64,000 bases of DNA from Pictodentalium vernedei (Eukaryota; Mollusca; Scaphopoda; Dentaliida; Dentaliidae), in contig CM062296.1 in NCBI GenBank assembly GCA_031216915.1, positions 61,803,084-61,867,083 of the forward strand, written 5' to 3'. The translations under genes were made by a program, and so were the position numbers. Shown piece after piece: positions 22,236-33,650 of this stretch. A model generated the notes under the pieces. The model did no database searches, was not told the origin of the DNA, and was given only the letters and a program-made list of their open reading frames with translations. Each line of letters opens with the position of its first letter. Positions within the stretch are counted from its first letter, which is position 1.

Positions 22236-22437
22236 CCTTTGTCGAAGCCCGTTATACCAGTCACCCTTCATCCCACGCTTTTGGAATGAAATCCCATTAT
22301 CGGTAAGAAAGAACAGCCTTCACCGTGAGTTTAAGAGTTTCCAAAATGACATTAAACGACGGTTCCCAAATTTATTATGTGGTGCTAACCGTCGTGTAGA
22401 CTCCGCTTCGGTTGCTGTAATCTCTACTCACTTTTGA
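22236..22437 (+). pseudogene. LINE ORF2 C-terminal fragment
   Basis: Reads PFIPRFWNEIPLSVRKNSLHREFKSF in the plus strand, matching the W-N-x-L/I-P...S...F tail common to Jockey and CR1-group ORF2 proteins. It abuts the minus-strand LINE copy at about 22235, so one insertion interrupted or joined the other. Only this tail is left. Confidence 0.55.
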
Positions 22438-22574
22438 ACGCAAACCATCTATCACCCTCACATTACTGTCAATGTCGTCAGATAGAGTCGACATTTCCTG
22501 TTTATGTGTCCACTACGCGTAGCTGCCCGTGGCCGTACCATTGGTCAACTACCTGTTGTCCTTAAGTCTTGTCA

Positions 22575-22802
22575 ACATGAGAGGCCGCTTTCCAGGTCCA
22601 TGAACATGATACATCATAATTTCATTAAGTAGGGTGGCTACTAAGTAAACGTGTGTGGTAGCGCAATTAATATTTTCACCGTGCAGCCTGAAGGCTGCAC
22701 GTTGGAAATATTAATTGCTGTACCCCCCCAAATAATGGATATGGACTCTTCAAATGTCTGCCATTTGCCTGACATGGAAGATATCACCAGTGCTGAAAAG
22801 GG
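22575..22802. mobile_element. MITE family C, copy 3
   Basis: Right end AAAAGGG next to TTAA at 22803-22806; left end degenerate. Internal palindrome CCGTGCAGCCTGAAGGCTGCACGG-like (22680-22702) and the distal GGATATGGACTCTTC block match copies 1, 2 and 4. Confidence 0.7.
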
Positions 22803-22806
22803 TTAA

Positions 22807-23531
22807 TGTATTAACACTATTTCATGGTTCTGAACTTTTACATAATGAGGAAACTAGCTCTGACTTTGATGTAGTCCCAGAATATATCGTAGAAACAATG
22901 CGTTTTAAAAGTTTGGTCACAAGATTTAAAATGTACCAGTTACTAACAATTCATTTTGGTATGTATTATTCGTTGTAGTCCACATTTACAAACTGGATAC
23001 AACATTTTTTGGTCATTTTTACAATATATACAAAAAAATGAAATATACCAGTGGGGTCAATTGAATATATAACAGAGCCGTAATCTGTATATTTCCTTAT
23101 GAGAAATGATTGATGAGTGCCAAATGTTTTCTCAGATCGGATAACCTATTACAAGAGAAAATACTTCTTGTCTTCAATTAAAGCAAGAATAATTTCAGGT
23201 TTAAAATGTTTCAGATACAGTTGAAAATAATGTCTGTAACGAGTCATGTTATGAAAGTTATCTATGAAAACATTCAACTATTAATTCACAATATATATTT
23301 TGTGAAGTATATATTAGTATTCAAGAAGCAGCCATTATAAAATGTCACTTAAGAAGTTCCACACAAATTATGGATACGACGCTTTAAAAAGGGAAACACT
23401 GATCTGTCGATGATTCAGCCGAAGTACACTGAAGGTGAATTGCGTTCAAAGAGTAATCCACTCTTCGCGCATTTGGTCTGTACTTCATATCATCATCTAC
23501 AGTTATTTCTGGAAAGAGCTCATTGATCTTT
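22807..23531. other. No gene seen
   Basis: AT-rich, with no recognisable coding or repeat structure. It ends at the target duplication of the hAT-type element. Confidence 0.4.
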
Positions 23532-23539
23532 GACTGAAC

Positions 23540-24071
23540 TAGGGCTGTCACGATTTTTTAATTTAGGAATCGATTAATCGTCGCAAATAATCGATGATAA
23601 TCGATTGATCGTACCTAGATGACCCCATCTCCTTCTCTGTGAAGTCGATAAAAATGAAGTTGAAGTCAGTTGACGTACCTCAAGTAAACAACGAAGACGA
23701 TCCTCTTTTAGTTACATTCAAAGCTTTGATGTTCTGAACTTTTGAACCGTCAGTGTAATAATCAAGACCGGTCGGCAGTTGCGAACTTCGCAACTTCCGA
23801 CCGGTCTTGATTATTACACTGACGGTTCAAAAGTTCAGAACATCAAAGCTTTGATGAATGTACCTGAAAGACAAATGCTTCCAATAGCTTATTGGGGTTT
23901 AACATCGATGTTCTTAACTCTTTACCTTTAGAAACAATAGTTTTTTCAACATATTTTCTTTTAATTATTAAACGTCTAAAACGGGATATAATTTACCGAT
24001 TATTCGACAACGAAAAATACTAATCGATTTCGCCGTGACCGATCAACAATCGATTAATCGTGACAGCCTTA
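23540..24071. mobile_element. hAT-type nonautonomous element with 8-bp TSD
   Basis: A perfect 8-bp direct repeat GACTGAAC flanks it (23532-23539 and 24072-24079). Ends are TAGGGCTGTCACG and, as complement, TAAGGCTGTCACG; subterminal ATCGATTAATCG repeats occur at both ends. An 8-bp duplication and TAGGG tips define hAT transposons. No transposase is encoded. The centre is a long palindrome (23715-23860). Confidence 0.93.
23715..23860. repeat. Near-perfect 146-bp palindrome in the hAT-type element
   Basis: The left arm begins CATTCAAAGCTTTGATGTTC and the right arm ends in its complement; the turn is at about 23785-23788 (GCGAACTTCGC). Only a few mismatches over about 70 bp per arm. It may be a second element inserted in the hAT-type MITE or the MITE's own core. 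Confidence 0.9.
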
Positions 24072-24079
24072 GACTGAAC

Positions 24080-25124
24080 CCCAACAGATGACAGTGCCCT
24101 GTCAGAAATATTTATAACAATGAAGTAATGGATATTATAGAAGTAGTAATGGGAGTGGCAGTAATAGTAGTAGTAGCAGCAATATCTTTCTTGTTGTGAC
24201 ATGTGCGTTCAGTTAACAACGTCATTATAATTAAATGTAAACTATCTCTCGGTCTAACAGACCTTGCCACCTAAACGAAATAGATGTGGCGGGAAAACTG
24301 CGCTTTAGGAGGGGAGATGGACTCTCTGCATGTGTCCAATATTTATTTATAAATGCAACATTGCTTTAAAATTACAAGATTAATCTCCCATAATAACAAA
24401 TAATATTTAATTCAGTTCCCCAAAACGGACTCATTTTTTCTCTATATAAAAGGTGAAATTTAAGCAGGTAATATGCCCTTTCCCACAAGAACCATGAATC
24501 TCCCCACTCCGCACTACGCATATCGTTAGAATAAAAAGTGAATGATGAGTTAGTTACATCAAAAACTCACACAACGCCAAGATATAATGATTATCGAGTT
24601 CACTTTCTGTCAAACAGATACAGGATCGAGATCGAGGAACAACAAATCTGCAATTTCAGTCGTGTCCAATCCACTTTCACATCCCACAGCGTCAGGGCTC
24701 TAGAGCTGAAGTCTGATGAGACTTTAAGTGTCGAAATTACTTATCGAAATGTTTGCATATAGTGCAAAAATGACCATAGATCTTTTATGGTATGACTCGT
24801 CTGTTTTGTTCACTTTAAAACATTTGATATTTTGTTTTCATATTAATCAGTGATAAATAAAACCTTCCGTCAATTTCATTGGTCAGTTTCAAAACTAGAC
24901 AATTTGATTTGCTGAACAAAATACAACTGGGCCACATTTTCATAATTTGCATAATTAGAGTTGGGAGCTTTCATTGGTCAATTTCAAAACAGGCTAAACA
25001 AAATACAACTGGGTCATATTTGCATATTTTCAGTAGGGAGAATTAGCGTTATCTGACCTATTTAGGGTAGGTTATATTGTATTAATATTTTACCTACAAG
25101 AAAAACGCCATTCATTTTTTTTAT
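24080..25124. other. No gene seen
   Basis: AT-rich, with a short GTA/GTAGTA-rich patch at 24145-24180 and two related segments (CATTGGTCAGTTTCAAAACT at 24879 and CATTGGTCAATTTCAAAACA at 24974). Otherwise featureless. Confidence 0.4.
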
Positions 25125-25230
25125 ATTTTCACTTTTTGCTTCCAAAACATAGGTTATGACCCCTAATTGTAACGAGCTCTTTCCAATGATGGGTCATAAC
25201 CTATGTTTTGGAAGCAAAAAATGAAAATCT
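25125..25230. repeat. Foldback related to TTAA family D core
   Basis: Arms TTTTGCTTCCAAAACATAGG...GACCC and GGGTCATAACCTATGTTTTG. The core resembles D-family elements at 48.1, 58.5 and 60.7 kb (GACCCC...GAGCTC...GGGTCATAA). Outer ends are lost. Confidence 0.7.
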
Positions 25231-25347
25231 TCAGCTATACGAGGATGTTTTTTGTTCCAAGTGCCGTCTGCAACTCAAGTTAGGTGATGGTTTCGAAAGT
25301 CATATTAAGTGGCCAATTTGTGCGTGTGTGTGTCATATGATAAATAG

Positions 25348-25491
25348 AATATGAAATGAGTGTTTTCTCATATAATATTTATAAAACTCGTCCGAATTAT
25401 TTTCTGTTTGGGCTCCCCAGAGGCTCGCCAAAAACGGAAAATTCTTAGACTCGTTTCAGAAATATTATATGAGTAAAACACTCATTCCATA
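25348..25491. repeat. Foldback with ~60-bp arms
   Basis: ATATGAAATGAGTGTTTTCT (from 25349) is mirrored by GAGTAAAACACTCATTCCATAT ending at 25491. The arms extend inward through CATATAATATTT and ACTCG. Spacer about 25 bp. Non-coding. Confidence 0.75.
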
Positions 25492-25547
25492 TCCTCTGTG
25501 TATCCTATATGTGAATGTGGATTATACACACTTGCTTGGGGTTCTCC

Positions 25548-25797
25548 TTCCAAACGAATGAATTCTAATTTAGGTTAGTCGCGTTCACGCGTAGGCAGAC
25601 CTGAACCGGCACAAGACAATTTGCAATTTGTCCTGCAAACGGCTACTGTTCAGCCTTCCAAAGAAATTAATTATAATTTTGATTAGTAGCGTTATGGAAC
25701 TGAACCGGCACAAGACTTTTCACAATTTGTCCTGCAAGAGGCTACAGTTCATCCTTCCAAACAAAATGAATTATAATTTAGATTAGTCGCGTTGTGG
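25548..25797. repeat. Tandem repeat, ~105-bp period
   Basis: TGAACCGGCACAAGAC occurs at 25602 and 25698, CAATTTGTCCTGCAA after each, and AATTATAATTTNGATTAGT at the unit ends. Two full units and one partial leading unit. Confidence 0.75.
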
Positions 25798-27800
25798 GGT
25801 TGTAGTGGTTTTGTTTCTTTAATCGTTTACGGGCGTAGCGCGATGGAGGCAGCCTTAGATATTTTCCAAGTCTCGCCCGAGCATAATACTGCCTCTTTCC
25901 ACCGTAGAAAGAGTGTATTATGCATAATGGTCGCAGGCGGGCCTGAATTCGGTTCGGTTCATGGTCGAGGGTTGCTGTGAGTGTTTTTGTAGCTCAGAGA
26001 TCAATTCCTTTTAGCCTCTATTTAAACTGGGCCTGAACTTATCTATGGAGAATCTTTCCTTCGCTAGGGGTGCTCTGTCATCGTTGCCTTAACAAAATGG
26101 GAAAATTTTAAAACCTAATTTGTTTTCTTTTGTTACAGGCGTCAATGTGTTCACTCACATAAATCTTTCTTGATTTCTCATCTTTAATGTGTTTTTTTTT
26201 GTTGCCAGGAACTGTTTTCTGAGGTAATTACTTTTCCCAATGTACTCTTCTTTGCAGCCCTAACACTTTATAACGTACAGGATATATGATGATGCCCATG
26301 TGAGGTAGAGGGTGGGGTGGGGCGGGGGCGTGTGGCTTCGCAACAAAGGGGGAGTGAAATTTAAATGAATTTCAATCTAAACAATCCTGAACCTTTCCTT
26401 TTTATCCTGTCTAATTTGGACTTGTTAAGATGCAATGAGCGGATGCAGAAGGTACTGGAAAAATACAATTAATCAAATATAAGACACAACCAGGAAATCT
26501 CAAACAAATTTTAACGCGAGCGAAGTTTGAGGAGGACGGGTTTGATGAGCGCTCTCCCCAACTGTCTCCAAGTGCAAAGATAAACGATGCGGAACATGAT
26601 AAGTCATAATCGAGGGAACTTCATTCAAATTTCAAAATTCCACCTCCCCCTTTGTTGTGAAATCGTCCTCTTCGTTTCCACGCGATCCCCGTTGTTTTCG
26701 CGCGGTCTAGGCTCTCGACAAAGTTACGTAACTGTCAATCAAGGATCGCACTACAAATTCCGTAAGTTTCAAGCAACTGCACCCAGAGGCTTGGTCGCAT
26801 TTTATTTTGTCCGACGCTACTATTTTCTTCATTTTCAATGTCTTTTTAGCCTATTTACACATTTTTCGCCATTAATCCTACGGCGATATATGTTCACTTT
26901 TAACATGTGGCGATCATCTTAGTGCTTTGGGCAGCGTCGGAACCCACTAGTAATGGTCTAGTAGATGCAAGTTTTACTTAGTCGCTTTCCTGCACGGGGA
27001 GCAACGAATAACAAGCCTTTAGTGGGTGGCACTATCCCATTACGGGGGCAGACGCAGCATATCCCCACGTCATTTTGTACAAGCTAGAAATACCACTAAA
27101 CTCTAAAAAATTCCTCTTATTGGGCTTCTTGGTGCATTTTAAAGCAACGGACTGCAAACTAATTTGTATTAATCACCCAGTCATCATACTTTCATGTCAT
27201 ACATGGAAGTATCTTGACATTTCTACAGTTCCAGTTCCTTTTATTTTTCAAAGGTTATATTAAAATCGGGTTCTACCGGGAGTAAGGACTTTTCAGAATT
27301 TCTCTAACAGTATTTTTTTACTCTTTGATTAATACTTTTATCCCGGTTTCTTTTCTTTTCATGTTGTATTACGCACCTGCTCAGTCAGAATTTGGCTTAC
27401 GAGTACTTTTATTGCCACATTTTATTTCATTCGTCGTCTGTGTGTATTTTTCGTGTAGTGTCTGTACCCTGAAGAAGGTCTTTATCAGACCGAAAGATAG
27501 GTGAATTGTTTTTTTCTGTGCTGTTTGAGCTTTATTCAAACGAATACATATGTATATATTTAATATTGTCAAATCCGTCATGCTCTAGAGGTTACTCCCT
27601 TCTAAGCGACTTTCATTTTTGACTAATTCCTATTCCGTTACGTTAAGTGCCATATCAATATATACAGCGTCATGCAAATGTAAAATTTAGCGTCACGCTT
27701 ATCCTAATTGTTAAATGGTAATTAAACTAGAGGACGCCGTTCGACGGCGCATAATACGCCTGTACTTCCAGAAATTATAAAACATTATGCGGGCATATAA
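25798..27800. other. No gene seen; one distant inverted repeat
   Basis: Two kilobases without a convincing gene. An inverted repeat joins TTCGCAACAAAGGGGGAGTG (from 26336, followed by AAATTTAAATGAA) with TTCAAATTTCAAAATTCCAC and CTCCCCCTTTGTTGTGAA (26627-26661), so a ~330-bp foldback-type element may lie at 26336-26661. A small inverted pair CGAGCATAATACT...AGTGTATTATGC is at 25877-25924. Confidence 0.45.
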
Positions 27801-27804
27801 CAAA

Positions 27805-28300
27805 GTCTGGAAAATTGTAAAAAAATTAAGTTCAAGGGCAGTAACTCTTCCAAAAAACAACCAAGTGGAATGAAATTCGAATTTGATCTGTTAGTATTCA
27901 CAACAAAACTATTTACCAAAAATGTTCTCAATATGTCCAACCATAACGAAAAGAAGTTCGTAAAAGAAAAAAATCCGGAAAACTCTAAACATTCCAAGTT
28001 TAAGGGCAGTAACTCCACCAAAAATCAACTGAGTGGAACGAAATTCGAATTTGATCTGTAAGTATCCACAACAAAGCTATATATACAATATTTTCTCAAT
28101 ATGTCAATCCATATCGAAAAAAAGTCCGGAAAACGGTAACTAAGTTCAAGGGCAGTAACTCTACCAAAAATCAACTGAGCGGAACGAAATTCGTGCTTGA
28201 TCTGCGAGTATCTATCGCAAATTTGAATACCAAAAATTGTCTCAATATACCCATCCATAACGAAAAAAAAGTCCAGAAAACAATTCCGGACAGACGGACG
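27805..28300. repeat. Three tandem units, ~140-180 bp period
   Basis: AAGGGCAGTAACTCT/CC begins units at about 27835, 28001 and 28149. Each continues with GTGGAACGAAATTCG, TTTGATCTG, TCTCAATATGTC and AAAAAGTCCGGAAAAC. The last unit ends in a CCGGACAGACGGACG motif. Frames through the units are not maintained. Confidence 0.85.
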
Positions 28301-28374
28301 TCTAAAAAATGTTCAAGGTGGGCGTACGTCTTACAGGTCGAAGTGGCTGCCTGCTCCTAATCACGAACCCAGGT

Positions 28375-29080
28375 GTGAAAACACCGTTTCATATCTTCCT
28401 TGGGTAAAACAAGTAGAGATATGTTCCGCGTTTCACGTTATTCTCTGTACTCAAGTGTAAATTATGCAAAGATATACCGTATCATATCTTCCTTGAGTGG
28501 CAACAAGCAAAGATATATTTCGCGTTATTACGCGCAAATTTTGTTCTCAGCATTAGAATTACGATCCTTCTATAATTTATCACAACATCGCTCTGTTAAC
28601 AGAGACATGCGCAAGTTCGCATACGTATTCACACATCCAACCTCTCCTTGACCCGAATCATTCAAACGCGTTGTTCTCCATATTTAAGTGTATTTCGTGC
28701 AAACTCACCGATATCTCCTTTGAGTGGCAACAAGTAAAGATATGTTCCCCGTTGCACGTTCGTTCCCGTATCAGGGTCTATTACGCACAAAATAACCGTA
28801 TCATATCTTCCTTGGCTGACAACAAGTAAAGTTATGTTCCGCGCTTCGCGTTGTTCTTTGTATTGAAGTGTAAATTATGCTAAAAAAATATCGTATAATA
28901 TCCTCCTTGGGTGGCAACAAGTAAAGATATATTCCACGTTATAATGCAACAAGCAAAGATGAATTATTCACTATTGTTGAAACCTAGCCCTGGTGATAGA
29001 GGCAGAGACAAGTTGCATACAGTATTCACACATCCAACCACTCCTTGACCCGAATCTTTCAATCATTCAAAAACGCGCAT
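28375..29080. repeat. Diverged tandem repeats, short unit inside ~390-bp unit
   Basis: CGTATCATATCTTCCTTG followed by TGGCAACAAG and AAGATATRTTCC recurs at about 28388, 28478, 28700, 28797 and 28892. A second-level repeat, CACATCCAACCNCTCCTTGACCCGAATC, occurs at about 28632 and 29030. Old and degraded. Confidence 0.75.
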
Positions 29081-29336
29081 CCATGTTCCCGCCCCAATAC
29101 GCCATCGACGTCAATCAGACATCAAAACTGCTAAAAAAATCTATTTTTTTATACCTTTCTTGCGTAGTAATACCCCCCTCCCCACACCCGATCCTTCCAC
29201 TGTGTGTAAATGTCTTGTCCCCACCCACTTTTGCAGTACAGATATCCCCCACCATTGACGTGTATACGCCTCTGCTATACTGTCTAAACTGACGATTTAG
29301 GCCTTTATGTGTAATTGCTCCCCACAGTATCCTAAC

Positions 29337-29367
<31 letters not shown>

Positions 29368-29372
29368 ACACA
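29337..29372. repeat. C-run followed by (CA)n
   Basis: About 16 C residues and then CA dinucleotides. Confidence 0.9.
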
Positions 29373-29439
29373 CCACCATGTAAAAGTTTACAATGAGAAC
29401 ATTTGCAATCATTCTTGCCTGTTGAGCTCATTGGGTTCT

Positions 29440-30200
29440 AGTGTTTGAAGTTTGCTTATCCAAAATGCTTCACGACCGCTCCTGTGTATTCTTGATAAAT
29501 TTGTTCAATTCCAATAATCTTAAAATTGTTTATACTATGGTTTTCGGACAGAAAATGATGCAGCATCGGTTCACTCAGAACCTCAAGTTGTATTCTAGTC
29601 AGATGGTTTTGCATTCTCTCATTCAATTTTGTCCCAGTCTCACCCACATACACAGCTTCATTACACTTGTCGCAGAGAATCCCACATACCACATTCCTGG
29701 ACATGCAGGTGATTTTCTTGCCTATGTAGTATGCCGTTCCGTTCCTGTCTGCGAATAGTTGTGTTTGGAGCATAAACCCACAGATTCGACACTTTCTCTC
29801 GCATCTATCAGATTCTGTCCCTTGATTGTTGAACATGTTATCATACTTGTTATGGACGAAAATATCTGCCAAATTGTTCAGTCTTTTGTACGAAATCAGG
29901 GGAGGTTTTTCGAATGCCAACTTCATGCGGTTTTGAACGGTTTAAAAGGGGCAGCCGCTCGCGTGTTATTTTCCCTATGTTGGGGAGGCTCCACGAGTAA
30001 GTGGCCACAAACGGGACTCGTTCGTCGGTTGACATGTTTGATATTTTTTCAAGTAAATGTTTCCGCTCGATTTGGTCGACCTTTTTTAGCTGTACAAAAG
30101 TTTCGTCGCAACCTCTGACGCACAGGTGTTGTTTTATATCATTTTTGTGGCATTCATATTCAGCATTATCGAAACATTTTTTGTTTTCCTCTTGAAGCTA
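29440..30200 (-). pseudogene. Penelope-like element 3' part with GIY-YIG domain
   Basis: The minus frame 29926-29459 reads KPPLISYKRLNNLADIFVHNK, a Cys cluster (CERKCRIC), then NVVCGILCDKCNEAVYVGETGTKLNERMQNH. The last part is the GIY-YIG-type endonuclease signature (here YVGET-x-L-x2-R) at the end of endonuclease-bearing Penelope-like retroelements. A second frame upstream (30035-29850) supplies FVATYSWSLPNIGKI and LPLL, so a frameshift separates the two. The reverse transcriptase is absent. Not functional. Confidence 0.85.
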
Positions 30201-30281
30201 TCCCATATGGTATGGCTCTACACTAAAAGTGCGTTACCATATAAAATTATGAGACTTACTGTAATTTGTCTTTCGTATATA

Positions 30282-30538
30282 CAGTACGTGGAGAGTGGAT
30301 TGTAACTAAAAAACCCGCGGAGTGGAGTTATCACCCAAGCTATAATTTTCAAATTTTGCACATATCGATAAAACACACAAGCAATGTTCCAGCCAATGGA
30401 CCTCCGGGTTTAACCCGGAGGTCCATTGGCTGAAACTTTGCTGGTGTTGGTTGTGCTTTGCAACAAATTTGCAATTCTTGCTCGGGTGGAATCTCCACTC
30501 TGCGGGTGATTTAGTGATAATACACTCTCCACGTACTG
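30282..30538. mobile_element. MITE family B, copy 1 (TA target site)
   Basis: 257 bp between TA dinucleotides (30280-30281 and 30539-30540). TIR CAGTACGTGGAGAGTG at both ends. The central palindrome CCAATGGACCTCCGGGTTTA (about 30394-30429) and its flanks (CAATGTTCCAGCC) are nearly those of family A, although the TIRs differ. Non-coding. Confidence 0.9.
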
Positions 30539-30540
30539 TA

Positions 30541-31568
30541 CGATATGAACCAGTTGTTCTTTCTTACTGACTGCTGCCTATTCTTGCCATTACTGTTTAA
30601 ACTAAATTCTCAGTTCCCTATTTGCTACTATAAATAATTAAATATATAAATTGCGTTGGGTGTTCGTCGATCCGCCATGGCACTGTTACTAACTTAAGAC
30701 CCACCGCAGAGTAGATATTCTATTTCTCCAGCCATATTTGTAAAACTGTATGTAGGAGAGCGTTTTTACTTTTTTTTTTCTTTTCTTTAATTTTTTAATT
30801 ATTTTTTTTCATCAAAAGTTCGAGTTCTTGGTTTGTTTTATATTTTAGACCTCGTCATCTACAGAATAGCATGGGTTGTGATGTATATCGTCCTTTGAAT
30901 GCAAGAAGGCATTGAGGTATTAATGCATTCCAAAAGCTTGTTGCACTCATGGGATAAAAGTTGTCAATTTTATTAACTTATTATAACTGAGACATAACCC
31001 AATTTTAATGTTTTATTAAGCTGGCATTGGTTATAAAAGGAGAGCATGCGGCAGAAAAATGGATAATGCGTGAGGGCCCGAGAAAGAGAATTGTGTTTTA
31101 CGAAAGCATCACAGCAATCAGGGACGTAGCTAGAGGCCTTTTAATGGGGGCGGGGGAGGGGGGGGGGTTAGACCTTTTGAAATTCTAACTGTGAATCCCG
31201 ACACATGAGCACCGTAGGATGGTAGGCGCGAAACTGCGAGCGCCAAAGGCGCGAATCTTTAGCAGGGGGTCTGGGGTCCTCACAAAGAAAATTTTGAAAA
31301 ATTGATGTGCTCAGATGCGTTTTCATGGGTTCTGGTAATAGTTATACGGCTAATTTTCAGTTCCAAATTCAGTTATTTTTTTGTAGGGAAACATTTTTAA
31401 TTCGAGCTGGATACAAATTTTCAATGTCTTGCTTTGCCCGAATTGTCCCCAGTGGCTCGTACCCCCCTGTCTGGCGGACAAATTTGAAACATCGCCTTTG
31501 GGAAAGTGGGAGTTTTGTGTTTCTAGAGCATTTCAAAGGCACTTGACATGACAACAAGTAATTTTTTA
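30541..31568. other. No gene seen; G-run
   Basis: T-rich patches near 30770-30810 and a G-rich run at 31145-31168. The plus frame at 31307-31546 is not supported by any recognisable motif. Confidence 0.4.
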
Positions 31569-31572
31569 TTAA

Positions 31573-31770
31573 CCCTTTGAACCCGTAAGACCGCTCTTCT
31601 GGTCCAGGATCATGACACACCATACATTTAAAAAAGTAGAATGGCTGCTCAGTGAATTTGTAGGGTAAACCAATCGATATTTTCAACGCGCAGCCCAAAG
31701 GCTGCACGTTGAGAATATGGATTGGTCTACCCCAAATGGTGATTATGGACTCTTCTAATTGATGTCATTC
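31573..31770. mobile_element. MITE family C, copy 4
   Basis: TTAA (31569-31572) precedes CCCTTTGAACCCG. Internal palindrome CAACGCGCAGCC...GGCTGCACGTTG (31685-31712). The right tip is lost after GGACTCTTC. Confidence 0.75.
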
Positions 31771-32902
31771 AGACTGCAGGCCGCGAGGAGTCGAAATTCT
31801 TTGACCCGTTTTTCACCCGAAAGTCTCGGTAGTCGGAATATTTCCCTATTATGGTCCTCCAGTCGAAAAAAATAGGTTTGTTAGTGAATTATACCGTATA
31901 TTCAGTAGTTTTTCAATTTCTAACTGTTGATATTTTTGCCCTCCGAATTTCCAACTATTGAGGTTTTGACAAATATTGCGGGAAGGGGGGGGTGAGACAC
32001 CCCCCTCTCCCACCCCTCCCCACTCCCCACCCGTTGCGACTTCCCTGTCAGTAATCGATAAAGAGAATGCGTCGTAGAATGAACTAACGATCCTTGGATC
32101 GTGGATGCGTGAAGCTTGTGTGGATCGGAGTTCCAAATTTGATTAAGTCAATCCAGTATTTTGAAAAAAAACTTTCGTTTTGTTTTTTGGGCAATTGACC
32201 AAAAACTTATGTGGAATTTTTCGGGATTTGAAGGTGAACAAATCCCGGTTTCGTTTTCTGAAAAAAAAAACGGGGTATCTAATTGAAGCCTAACCTCGAT
32301 TGATCCTTTGTAGAGATCCAGGCCTCATTTGATGAAGAACTTATGCGAATTTCATGAAAGATGAGGGTTGGTGATTGTATTCAACACTTATCTCAAACCG
32401 ACAAAATATGCCGAATGAAATGGAGAAACAAACAGAGAGTTTGAAACATAGTTTTTGACACAATATCATAGTAGGAATGCAACTGTCGGGAAAATGTGAT
32501 CATGAGATAATGATACGTACGTGCAGTATTCTTCTACTTTCTCTTTTGTATACACTGGTGTATTCTTCAGGCACTCGGCCGTTTTCGTGTTATCAGGAGT
32601 GCATGCATCAATGTCCATGATACCTGCAACTAAAATTTCGAACTTTTATATTATTTGAGCTTCATCAAGTCTTGCCTGAGTTCTTAAAAAGTGAATCATT
32701 GCCTTACCTGAAATGCCGATATGCAGAAAGTCATTCATAATCATACTTTCTCACACGACGTCAGAAGCAAATATATTCAAGTGTTTTTTTTTTTTTGCCT
32801 TGTTTTTAGAAGAAGTATGCATTAAGAAGCTTTTTAAAGGGGTTTAATTGTTCGCGGTTTTCTAAGACCCGGGAACTGGAAGGAAATTACTCTCAGAACC
32901 AG
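31771..32902. other. No gene seen
   Basis: Contains a G/C-rich patch (31983-32030) and short A- or T-runs. No supported coding sequence. Confidence 0.4.
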
Positions 32903-32975
32903 GAAATGAAATGAAATGAAATGAAACTTTATTTAGCAGCATATAGTCCAGGCACATCAGACATAAAAATGAGAA
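32903..32975 (-). mobile_element. 3' tip of CR1-like LINE copy 1, (ATTTC)n tail
   Basis: On the minus strand this reads CATTTTTATGTC...CTATATGCTGCTAAATAAAG and then (TTTCA)n at 32928-32903. It corresponds to the 3' end of the other copy (TATACTGGTGAATAAATA near 20600). The rest of the LINE resumes at 36449; the DNA transposon at 32979-36445 separates the two parts. Confidence 0.7.
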
Positions 32976-32978
32976 AGT

Positions 32979-33075
32979 AAGGAAAAAAATCGGAGAAAGC
33001 TGATTTTTTTATATGTTTCCGGGACACACATTGCGGATAAAGTGTGAAAAGTCCCCGCGAATCCGAGTTGAGCTT
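32979..33075. repeat. Left terminal inverted repeat of the DNA transposon
   Basis: Outer 29-31 bp match the right end as complement. Subterminal blocks AAAAGTCCCC (about 33047) and AGTTGAGCTTT (33066) recur at the right end with similar spacing, showing about 100 bp of related terminal sequence with a diverged middle. Confidence 0.85.
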
Positions 33076-33635
33076 TTTTAGTTATAGCGTTTTTTTGATG
33101 AAAAAAAAAAATTAAAAAAAAATTCGACCCAGCTCCATATTTCTCATTCTTATTCGCCTTAGTAGGGTGAGAATAATAAATATCGTGCTGAATTATATTG
33201 AGAATACATATCCCCAACAGAAAATGCCAACTTTGTACCAATCCTCACACTCAATGGTGAAATATTCACGAAAATGTACAAAATTACGAAAAAAATTTTA
33301 TTGTTTTCATACACACAACGGTACACAACGTCCATTAAATCAAATCTACGACTACTTTGGGAGTTAAATTATATATCAAAAATTACAGAAAAGCAGTGGC
33401 TTTATAATGATATATAACAATAGTCATTTATTCCATCATGAACTGGTGAAACGTGTGAAATATTAACCATACTCCCTAAACTCAAATTCAACCGGCATCG
33501 ACTTTTCTCATTCAAATACCGTATTATAGCATCATTGTTTCAATTTTCATGTTCGATTAAATCACATAATGTGGTGTTCGCCTACACTCAAGATGCATTG
33601 GCATGTAATGTGTGCACGCCCTTGATGTGTACTCA
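33076..33635. other. Transposon interior without a recognisable exon
   Basis: A/T-rich, including an A-run near 33100-33122. Full-length relatives of the downstream protein are, as I recall, much longer at the N terminus; that part is missing, so the region is probably what remains after an internal deletion. A possible 3' splice site, TTGTATTGTACAG, ends at 33657. Confidence 0.5.
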
Positions 33636-33650
33636 TAAACAAATTTGTAT

